A DNA stretch of 9,894 nucleotides from NCBI GenBank assembly GCA_035528275.1, contig DATKYV010000201.1:1-9894 (forward strand), written 5' to 3'. Source of the DNA: DATKYV01 sp035528275 (GTDB taxonomy: Bacteria > Acidobacteriota > Terriglobia > UBA7540). The notes under the pieces were generated by a model that saw nothing but the letters and a program-made list of their open reading frames with translations, ran no database searches and was not told where the DNA came from. Shown here piece after piece: positions 1-5,199 of the stretch. A program made the translations under genes and the position numbers. Every line of letters starts with the position of its first letter. The first letter of the stretch is position 1.

Positions 1-350
1 CAATACTCCACCGGAACCATCATTTCCTCTTTGAGATACGCTCGCGCCGCTCCAATGGCTTCCAGAGGAATCGCGATTTGGTCAAAGGTATTCGGGTCCA
101 TGAAGGTCGCCGAGTCGGTGTCGCTGTAAAGATATTCCATCTCGCGTTTTTCGAGGACGGTGTCTTCCAGTTTTTCTTCGGGGCGAAAGCGCAGTTCCTT
201 AAATGTGCCCTTGACCACGTCTTGAAGCTTGGCGTGGACGCTTCCCGGCATCTTCCCCTGGCCCACATGGTGCATGGCCTCGACCACCTTGAGAAGGTCG
301 TCACCGATCTTCAGCACCGTTCCGGGACGGAATTGGGAGGCGATCACCAT
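1..350 (-). CDS. efp: Elongation factor P, N-terminal part (truncated by window edge)
   Basis: EF-P binds the ribosome between the P and E sites and relieves stalling at consecutive prolines. Translating the minus strand from the ATG at 350 gives 116 residues without a stop, beginning MVIASQFRPGTVLKIGDDLL. The N-terminal KOW-like domain (about residues 1-65) is followed by the start of the OB domain, with the typical EREMEYLY-like stretch here as KREMEYLYSDTDSATFMDP. The tip loop that carries the modified lysine in E. coli reads HHVGQGKMPGSVHAKL. Lys33 aligns with E. coli Lys34, but the usual PGKG context is absent. About 70 C-terminal residues lie outside the window. GAGGG lies a few bases upstream of the start. 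A second ATG at 354 is out of frame. A promoter is readable at 439-469. Family assignment is strong; the modification type cannot be told from here. Confidence 0.93.
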   Translation of the reverse strand, partial: MVIASQFRPGTVLKIGDDLLKVVEAMHHVGQGKMPGSVHAKLQDVVKGTFKELRFRPEEKLEDTVLEKREMEYLYSDTDSATFMDPNTFDQIAIPLEAIGAARAYLKEEMMVPVEY

Positions 351-438
351 ACATCCCTCGCCGGCCGGAGAGGCGTCGCGTGCCAAAGGGAAGGCCTTCG
401 GGCGACTCTGACGCCCGCCGGCTCGCAGCGGTACGGCT

Positions 439-469
439 ATTCTACGTCACCGGCTTCGCGGGAAGTCAA
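439..469 (-). promoter_or_regulatory. Sigma-70-like promoter for efp
   Basis: Read on the minus strand, TTGACT (464-469) and TAGAAT (439-444) are separated by 19 bases. Each hexamer matches the consensus at five of six positions; the spacer is slightly long. Transcription would start near 432, giving a leader of about 80 bases before the efp ATG at 350. Seen by eye only. Confidence 0.5.
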
Positions 470-545
470 GGGCGGGAATCGAAAACCAGGCACCGACAAA
501 AGGCCCACCCAGTCACAGGCCTCGAGGGCAAGGAGGGTGCTTGTC

Positions 546-567
546 CGCTGCGACACGAACCGCAGCG
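546..567 (-). other. Hairpin between the DUF5684 gene and efp
   Basis: A perfect 7-bp inverted repeat (CGCTGCG / CGCAGCG) with an 8-base loop lies about 30 bases beyond the stop codon of the DUF5684 gene. There is no T-run after it on the minus strand, so it is not a classical intrinsic terminator. It could be a Rho-assisted terminator or an mRNA 3'-end stabiliser. Confidence 0.3.
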
Positions 568-596
568 AGTATTCCTGCGTTTCAAGTACGGTCGAA

Positions 597-1046
597 CTAG
601 TCCGACCAAGCCAGATACCCGGGGACGATCAATCCGACGACCGGGACGATCAGCAGAATTCCCCACCAGCCGGGCTTGCGGCGCGCCTCGGCGATCGCCA
701 TCCACACGATGATCGTAATCACGATGTTGACAAACGGAATCAGGCAGAGAATGAACCACCAGAGAGGCTTCTTGGCAATGTTCAGCATCAGGATCACGTT
801 GGCAATCGGAATCCAGGCGAGCCAAGCGTTCTCCGTGTTCGTCTTCTTGGCGATGGTTTGCAGGGCAAGCGAAAAGTAAACGTACAAGACGGCGAAGACC
901 AGGAACATGACCCCCACCATCGCGCCAAGGAAACCCGTGGGGATTTCCTCCTGTTGGAATCCGAGGGCCGTCGCGGCGGGAATCAGCACGGCGAACGCAG
1001 CCAGCAACAGACAAATTCCCTTGAGAACTGGAGCCCGTCGTTTCAT
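597..1046 (-). CDS. DUF5684-type small multi-pass membrane protein
   Basis: A 149-residue hydrophobic protein. The start at 1046 (MKRRAPVLKG) is chosen over a longer reading because AGGAGG sits 8 bases upstream (1055-1060). Residues 10-30 form a signal or first membrane segment ending near ATALGF. Further hydrophobic segments lie at about 38-60, 76-90, 94-117 and 126-145. The stretches KKTNTENAWLAWIPIANVIL, KKPLWWFILCLIPFVNIVI and KPGWWGILLIVPVVGLIVPG match the repeating aromatic/Pro/Asn pattern I associate with the DUF5684 family. This family is often found beside signal peptidases or on its own and has no established function. It has its own promoter (1204-1233) with a leader of about 150 bases, and efp follows downstream on the same strand. 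It probably sits in the inner membrane; no catalytic residues are recognisable. Confidence 0.85.
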   Translation of the reverse strand: MKRRAPVLKGICLLLAAFAVLIPAATALGFQQEEIPTGFLGAMVGVMFLVFAVLYVYFSLALQTIAKKTNTENAWLAWIPIANVILMLNIAKKPLWWFILCLIPFVNIVITIIVWMAIAEARRKPGWWGILLIVPVVGLIVPGYLAWSD

Positions 1047-1403
1047 GAATTCTCCCTCCTGATGAGTTTTTCGATCCAAGCTCTTCTGCCGGGAGGTAAT
1101 GCACCGGGCCGCTGTGGACGCGTCAGAAAGAACAGCACTCTCCGGCCGTTAAGTACACTCCGTTGCGTTGAAAACTGCGACCCAAACTACCAGACTGGCG
1201 CGCACTTTAGGCTATTGATTTCATGCTTGTCAAGCGCCTTGTCGGCGCTTCGGGGTGGTACTCGCGGCAGCGCGCCGACCGGACCGCCGCTGCTCCGGCC
1301 ACAGATGGCGCTCAGTCTGCGAGGGCAAGAGGATTTTGAGGCAGCGAATCATTTCCCTCAGGCATCTCACCAATTGACCGATAAGAGAGGAGAGGATGAA
1401 TCC
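1047..1403. other. Intergenic region with DUF5684 promoter and hairpin
   Basis: 357 bases without a convincing gene. It holds the leader and promoter of the minus-strand DUF5684 gene. It also holds a perfect 7-bp hairpin AAGCGCC-TTGTC-GGCGCTT at 1232-1250 that overlaps the edge of the -35 box, a possible operator. The rest (about 1250-1380) is GC-rich with no repeats or RNA gene that I can recognise. The long plus-strand open frame crossing this region also runs antisense through efp and the DUF5684 gene and is a compositional artefact over that part. Confidence 0.5.
1204..1233 (-). promoter_or_regulatory. Sigma-70-like promoter for the DUF5684 gene
   Basis: On the minus strand a perfect -35 TTGACA (1228-1233) is followed after 18 bases by TAAAGT (1204-1209), four of six matches to the -10 consensus. 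Transcription would start near 1197, leaving about 150 bases of untranslated leader before the ATG at 1046. The hairpin at 1232-1250 abuts the -35 box. Confidence 0.55.
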
Positions 1404-1604
1404 GTGCTCAGATATATATCCAAACAACGAATTACTTCTCTTGTTAGTACTAACCTGAGACATCTCTTCGCCTGGGCGCAGCACCATCCCGGGACGCTCG
1501 TGGTCGGCGCGCTGGTGGTCGCCACGCTGCTGGCCGCCCCCGCGGTTCGCAAGAGCCCTCCGCACACCGACTCCGCCGCCGAGGATGTTCCACTCTTCAT
1601 CTAA
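1404..1604 (+). CDS. Possible small single-pass membrane protein (66 aa)
   Basis: A plus-strand frame starting at GTG (1404) encodes 66 residues beginning MLRYISKQRITSLVSTNLRH and ending EDVPLFI. A purine-rich AGGAGAGGA (1388-1396) sits about 8-11 bases upstream as a ribosome binding site. After a positively charged start there is one hydrophobic segment (about residues 34-51, GTLVVGALVVATLLAAPA) and a polar tail with a run of acidic residues. From residue 20 on, third codon positions are almost all G or C, as in the surrounding genes; the first 20 codons are AT-rich. No -10/-35 pair is clear upstream. I do not recognise a family. The antisense frame is also open here, so this may be a chance ORF. 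Confidence 0.4.
   Translation: MLRYISKQRITSLVSTNLRHLFAWAQHHPGTLVVGALVVATLLAAPAVRKSPPHTDSAAEDVPLFI
1443..1454. other. Perfect 12-bp palindrome GTTAGTACTAAC
   Basis: A perfect palindrome in a local AT-rich patch (about 1405-1455) inside the first codons of the possible small ORF. It could be a dimeric regulator site if the ORF is not real, but only one copy was seen and chance is possible. Confidence 0.2.
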
Positions 1605-1923
1605 CGGGTCCTTGCCTCAGCTTCCACTCGAAACGCTCACCGTTCCCAGACGAAGGGCACGGCGTGATCCAGGATTTCCTTCCCCGGATGGTCCAGGACG
1701 TCCACTTCCGCCTTCACGCCGCCCGACACCTGACACGCCAAGGTCACCAGACTCTCGACGGAGTCAGCGTCTCGCAACGCCACCCTCTTTTGCCACTCGA
1801 CACGTCACTCTTCAGATTCCGGCACGTGCGCCAGAGAAAATGTGCTCCATCCCGAATTTGCAAGACGCCGGCGCACACGCCGCTGAGACCTCGACCGGGA
1901 CCGGTGCAGCGCACGCGAGCGTC
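1605..1923. other. Intergenic region beyond the metalloprotease gene
   Basis: 319 bases between the plus-strand small ORF and the 3' end of the metalloprotease gene. The only protein-like signal is the short minus-strand frame at 1637-1783. No terminator with a T-run, no RNA gene and no long repeat was seen. The plus-strand open frames here continue antisense through the metalloprotease gene and are treated as shadows. Confidence 0.4.
1637..1783 (-). pseudogene. Short coding-like fragment, possible gene relic
   Basis: The minus strand from 1783 (GTG) to the TGA at 1637-1639 reads 48 residues: VALRDADSVESLVTLACQVS, then GGVKAEVDVLDHPGKEILDH and AVPFVWER. Third positions are mostly G or C and the composition is protein-like (acidic and hydrophobic residues alternating, few Arg/Pro runs). 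The same frame extends a few codons further upstream to an in-frame TGA. There is no spaced ribosome binding site for the GTG: AGAGG touches it directly. It could be the tail of a decayed gene, a very small real protein or chance. I do not recognise a family. Confidence 0.25.
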
Positions 1924-2892
1924 TCACTGAAAGCGTGTGATCGTTCCGGCGGAGTTGTAGAGATGGATGAGGGTGTTGATGTCCCGCTGGCTGGGCCGGT
2001 CCACGAGGGTTCTCCAGAACAGCGGGTGAGGAATCATCGGAACGTTGATCTGGCGGGTTCTCTCTTGGACGTAGGCATACATGATGTCGCCTTTGGACTT
2101 GCTATGCCCCTTCATCCCCAGGGCGTGTCCCAATTCGTGCAAAACGATGGCGCGCATTTCCTTCTTGGACCAGGGGAGTTCCAGGTTGATGCGGATGATC
2201 GCGACCCTCCGTCCGCTCATCTCGTTCCCCAGTCTTCGGAATTCCACCCACTCATAGGTCTCGCCGCCGTGGCCGCCGTGGCTCACCGAGATTTCCCAGC
2301 CCATGCGGATGTCGGCGTCTTGCGGCATCGCCACCAGTTGAAGCGGGAATACCTCGCGCCAGATATTGAACGCCTCGCGCGTCCCTTCCTGCCACTTGTT
2401 TTGCGGGGCGCTGCCGAGAAAAACCTTGATGGGGAATTCCTTCCATTCCTCCCCTTCTGAGCCACTGGAGACGTCCCAGTAGTAGTCCCCCGCGTCGGCA
2501 ACGTAGTGGGCGGGTTGCAGAACCTCGGGCAGCGCGGGCATGGATTTCAGGAGTTGCAGCCTCGCCTGAACGCGCGCCACGTCGAACCGGAGGTCAGGAC
2601 TGTCGCCGGCCAATTCGATGAAGCGCTGGAAATCCTGAATGGCCTGGGCGCGGTCCACCATTTCGTTGGCGATCCCTCGATTGTGGTACGCCTCGGCGTA
2701 GTCCGAGTCCGCCTCGATGGCGCGGGTGAAGGCCCCCACGGCTTCGGCGAAATGCTCGCGGTCCAGAAACCCGTTGCCCTCCCGCAAGAACGTCTTAGCT
2801 TGCTGGCGGTCACCTGGCGCGGCGCGTCCGGCCGCAAGCATCACCGCCAGCGCCAAGGCAACAACAACCAAGCTTCGCAGAAGTGATTTCAT
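1924..2892 (-). CDS. Secreted TPR-containing zinc metalloprotease (matrixin-like)
   Basis: 322 residues starting at MKSLLRSLVVVALALAVMLA. This ATG (2892) is preferred because it opens directly on a signal peptide (cleavage near GRA-AP, about 25) and has AGG six bases upstream. Residues 32-115 form about two TPR repeats (for example EAVGAFTRAIEADSDYAEAY), probably a protein-docking part. The protease domain covers about 152-315. Its zinc site is HELGHALGMKGHS (His252, Glu253, His256, then His263), followed by the Met-turn-like GDIMYAY (about 268-274). The third His is one residue further along than in the standard HExxHxxGxxH, so this is a variant subgroup. It probably cleaves periplasmic or extracellular proteins; the substrate is unknown. 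It follows pncA after 55 bases on the same strand and may be co-transcribed, with a strong hairpin in the gap. Confidence 0.85.
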   Translation of the reverse strand: MKSLLRSLVVVALALAVMLAAGRAAPGDRQQAKTFLREGNGFLDREHFAEAVGAFTRAIEADSDYAEAYHNRGIANEMVDRAQAIQDFQRFIELAGDSPDLRFDVARVQARLQLLKSMPALPEVLQPAHYVADAGDYYWDVSSGSEGEEWKEFPIKVFLGSAPQNKWQEGTREAFNIWREVFPLQLVAMPQDADIRMGWEISVSHGGHGGETYEWVEFRRLGNEMSGRRVAIIRINLELPWSKKEMRAIVLHELGHALGMKGHSKSKGDIMYAYVQERTRQINVPMIPHPLFWRTLVDRPSQRDINTLIHLYNSAGTITRFQ

Positions 2893-2904
2893 CTCATACC
2901 TGGA

Positions 2905-2940
2905 GTCTCCCCGCCGCGGGGCCGGCGTCTCACGGGAGAC
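2905..2940 (-). other. Stem-loop in the gap between pncA and the metalloprotease gene
   Basis: GTCTCCC (2905-2911) pairs with GGGAGAC (2934-2940). Stacked inside, CGCCG (2912-2916) pairs with CGGCG (2923-2927), leaving a 6-base loop and a 6-base bulge. An alternative, smaller GTCTC/GAGAC hairpin uses part of the same bases. It begins 8 bases after the pncA stop codon and ends just before the start region of the metalloprotease gene. It lacks a T-run, so it may be an mRNA processing or differential-stability element rather than a terminator. Confidence 0.4.
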
Positions 2941-2947
2941 GGCAAAC

Positions 2948-3562
2948 CTATTTCGCACGCGGCGCGGCGCCCGCGCACACCTCGGCCACCTTCACCTGAC
3001 GAATTCCCGCGGCCGCCATCTCCTCGAGCGCCTCGCGCCCGCCCTTTTCGGTGATGGGTTTGATGGCATCCGCCACCAGGTCAACCGGGATGCCGCGCTT
3101 GCGAAGGTTCAGCGCCGACCAGCGAACGCAATAATCCGTCGCGACCCCGAAGGCTATGAATCGCCGCCGCCCGAGTGAGGCGAGGACGGCGTCAAAATTC
3201 GCGTTGGTCGAGACATCGTACTCCTGCTTCTCCACGATGAACTGGCCGGTCCATCGTGCGGGAGGACTAAACGCGCCGGGACGGTTGGGGATGACCGTCG
3301 GCGAGGGAAGCTGGGTCTGCGGAATCCGTTCCTGGCCCGGAGTTCCCACGACGCAGTGCGGCGGCCACTCAGAAAAGGAAGGATCGTCCGGCGGATGCGC
3401 GTCCGCCGAAGAGATGACAGGGATCTGCCGCTCCCAGGCATACGTCATCAGTTTCTTCAGGTTGGGAACGATATCCTCCGCGCCCGGCACGTAAAGACTT
3501 CCGCCGGGCAACATGAAGTCCACTTGCGTATCGATATCGAGAAAAACCAACGGCTCATTCAT
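2948..3562 (-). CDS. pncA: Nicotinamidase-like cysteine hydrolase (isochorismatase superfamily)
   Basis: Nicotinamidase converts nicotinamide to nicotinate and ammonia in the NAD salvage pathway, in the cytoplasm. The ATG at 3562 gives 204 residues (MNEPLVFLDIDTQVDFMLPG); GGGG lies 9 bases upstream, better placed than for the in-frame TTG at 3568. In numbering from that TTG, the catalytic triad is Asp13 (DIDTQVDF), Lys114 (IVEKQEYDVSTN) and Cys147 (GVATDYCVRWSALNLRKRG), with the family's cis-peptide region GVATDYC. Metal ligands Asp56 and His58 (SADAHPPDD) and His71 (WPPHCVVGTPG) are visible. The position usually holding a further His (DWHPxxH) is Asp62. The length is normal for the family. 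The neighbouring pncB encodes the next pathway step, which supports the assignment. Another amide substrate is possible because of the changed metal site. Confidence 0.8.
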   Translation of the reverse strand: MNEPLVFLDIDTQVDFMLPGGSLYVPGAEDIVPNLKKLMTYAWERQIPVISSADAHPPDDPSFSEWPPHCVVGTPGQERIPQTQLPSPTVIPNRPGAFSPPARWTGQFIVEKQEYDVSTNANFDAVLASLGRRRFIAFGVATDYCVRWSALNLRKRGIPVDLVADAIKPITEKGGREALEEMAAAGIRQVKVAEVCAGAAPRAK

Positions 3563-3604
3563 GCTCAAATTCCCCGGAGCCTAGGGCCGTATTACTGAAG
3601 AAGG

Positions 3605-3727
3605 TGAAACATGTCATTCTGAGTTCCCGGCCGTGCCGGGGACGAAGAATCTGCACTTTCTATCGACCTGAAAAAACTGCAGATGCTTCGCTCCGCTCAG
3701 CATGACAGATCCGGCGTCGATGTTTCA
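3605..3727. repeat. Imperfect inverted-repeat element (dispersed REP/MITE-like)
   Basis: About 123 bases fold back on themselves. TGAAACAT (3605-3612) pairs with ATGTTTCA (3720-3727). TGTCATTCTGAG (3612-3623) pairs with CTCAGCATGACA (3696-3707), 11 of 12. GACGAAGAATCTGCA (3641-3655) pairs with TGCAGATGCTTCGCTC (3678-3693) with a few mismatches. A local CCCGG...CCGGG stem lies inside the left arm. The core motif (TCATTCTGAG ... GAAGAATCTGCA ... TGCAGATGCTTCGCT...CTCAGCATGAC) is one I recall as recurring between genes in acidobacterial and related genomes. That recollection is not checked here. It fills almost all of the pncA-pncB gap and has no ORF. Confidence 0.65.
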
Positions 3728-3747
3728 CGTATTCCGGTAACGCGGCA

Positions 3748-5121
3748 CTAGCGCGCACCCGAGGGGCGCGCCGCGCCCAAATAACGCTCGCGGGCCTCTT
3801 CGAGCAACTGCGTGAGCGCCGGGCTCTTTGCCACCGGGTACGCCGGCGCGCCGCTCAGCGCCCGGTAAGACTCCGGCAGCCGATCGAGATTCGCCAAGGC
3901 CCTGGCCTGGAGTGCAGGCAGATCTTCGCGCGCATCCACGCGGCGCCCCTCCCGCATCGCGGGCTTGAGCAGCGCGGTCGCTTCCGGAAAGGTTTCGTCG
4001 GCGCGTGCGATGAGGTCGCGATCGAACTTTCCGTCGCGGAAGAAACGGAAAACCTGTTTTCTTCCCGGGAAATGAATCTTCTGCTCGCTGAACTTGGTTG
4101 TGTATTCCACGCGGCCGTCGCGTTCCACTTCCACCAGCTTGTAGACCACACTGAGCGCCGGAACGTCGCGCGAGGTGGCGAGGTCCGTGCCCACGCCAAA
4201 AAGATCAATCGGCGCGCCCTGCCGGATGAGTTCCTCGATCTTGTATTCGTTCAGGTCGCCGCTGGCCACAATCTTCGTCTCCCGAAGACCCTGGCGATCG
4301 AGGATTTCGCGCACTCGCAAGCTTTTATCGAGCAGGTCGCCGCTGTCCAGCCGCACGCCGGGAATCTTCCGGCCCAAATGGGCGGCCGTCTCCGCGCCCG
4401 CCAGGGCGTCGTAGGTGTCGATAAGCAGGATCGCCGTCTCCGGAAAGGTTTCGAGCAGCGCCTCAAAACTCTGGCGCTCGCTGGAGAAAACCTGCGTCCA
4501 TGAATGCGCCGCCGTGCCCGCCAGCGGCACGCCGTAGCGAAAACCGGCCAGCACGTTGGACGTGGCGATGCAACCGCCCACGAAAGCGGCCCGCGCCGCG
4601 CGCACACCTGCCTCCGGTCCGTGGGCGCGCCGGGTCCCGAACTCCAGTACCCCGCGGCCTTCTGCCGCTTGCACCACCCGCGCCGCTTTGGAGGCGATCA
4701 GCGTCTCGAAATTGATGACGGAAAGCAGGTAGGTTTCGACAATCTGCGCCCCGAGAACGGGCGCGGTTACCTGGAGGATGGGCTCTTCCGCGAAGACCAG
4801 AGTTCCCTCTTCCACGGCGTGAACGTCGCCCGTAAACCGGAAAGTCCGCAGGTAATCAAAAAACTCGTCGGAGACTGTGGCCAGCCCGGGCTGGGAGCGC
4901 AGGAAGCGGACATCCTCTTCGCTAAAGTGGAGATTCTCGAGAAAGTCGAGGGCGGAATCGAGCCCCGCCGCGAGCAGATAAGCGCGTTGGGATGGGAGTT
5001 GCCGAACGAAAAGTTCGAAGGTGGCGCGGCATTCGATATGGTGCTCGAAGTACGCCGCCGCCATCGTCAGCTCGTACAGGTCTACGAGCAATGCCCGGCC
5101 CGAATTTACGTTTCCCTCCAA
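3748..5121 (-). CDS. pncB: Nicotinate phosphoribosyltransferase
   Basis: Converts nicotinate, PRPP and ATP to nicotinate mononucleotide (Preiss-Handler NAD salvage), in the cytoplasm. 457 residues, a normal length. Family landmarks in order: ALLVDLYELTM (10-20), FELFVRQLP (36-43), FGTRRAHGPE (161-170), the GTAAHSW segment with His206 (the residue autophosphorylated in this family), LIDTYD (233-238), RLDSGDL (257-263), VASGDLNEYKI (285-295) and FGVGTDLATSRD (308-319). The start is TTG at 5121. No ATG is available before the conserved YELTM, and the promoter at 5161-5189 places the transcript start near 5154, which excludes longer readings. GGGGG lies about 5 bases upstream of the TTG. The PEGA gene ends 78 bases upstream, and pncA follows after the inverted-repeat element. 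Confidence 0.95.
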   Translation of the reverse strand: MEGNVNSGRALLVDLYELTMAAAYFEHHIECRATFELFVRQLPSQRAYLLAAGLDSALDFLENLHFSEEDVRFLRSQPGLATVSDEFFDYLRTFRFTGDVHAVEEGTLVFAEEPILQVTAPVLGAQIVETYLLSVINFETLIASKAARVVQAAEGRGVLEFGTRRAHGPEAGVRAARAAFVGGCIATSNVLAGFRYGVPLAGTAAHSWTQVFSSERQSFEALLETFPETAILLIDTYDALAGAETAAHLGRKIPGVRLDSGDLLDKSLRVREILDRQGLRETKIVASGDLNEYKIEELIRQGAPIDLFGVGTDLATSRDVPALSVVYKLVEVERDGRVEYTTKFSEQKIHFPGRKQVFRFFRDGKFDRDLIARADETFPEATALLKPAMREGRRVDAREDLPALQARALANLDRLPESYRALSGAPAYPVAKSPALTQLLEEARERYLGAARPSGAR

Positions 5122-5160
5122 CCAACCCCCAAGAACAGCGGCAAAAACCGCTCCGAAAAC

Positions 5161-5189
5161 AGTATGGTTTTGGGTGGGAGGGATGTCAA
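5161..5189 (-). promoter_or_regulatory. Sigma-70-like promoter for pncB
   Basis: On the minus strand a perfect TTGACA (5184-5189) is followed after 17 bases by CATACT (5161-5166), four of six matches. The start of transcription would be near 5154, about 33 bases before the TTG start. A 5-bp stem-loop AGCGG/CCGCT (5137-5152) would form at the very 5' end of this mRNA. The promoter lies in the gap after the PEGA gene, so pncB can be expressed independently of it. Confidence 0.6.
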
Positions 5190-5199
5190 GCCGGGCGGA

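Noticed and set aside
78..1403. Very long plus-strand open frame (about 508 codons in total) across efp and the DUF5684 gene
   Set aside because: It runs antisense to two well-supported genes and its translation is Arg/Gly/His/Asp-rich low-quality protein. Only its last 66 codons were kept as a separate low-confidence candidate.
1585..2460. 291-codon plus-strand frame over the metalloprotease gene
   Set aside because: Antisense shadow of the metalloprotease, whose signal peptide, TPR and zinc motif are unambiguous.
3605..3727. Intrinsic terminator for pncB
   Set aside because: The fold-back arms are long and far apart with no T-run after the right-hand stem; it fits a repeat element better than a terminator.
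5122..5199. Possible NAD-sensing riboswitch before pncB
   Set aside because: The predicted transcript leaves only about 33 bases of leader with one small stem-loop, too short for a known NAD riboswitch.
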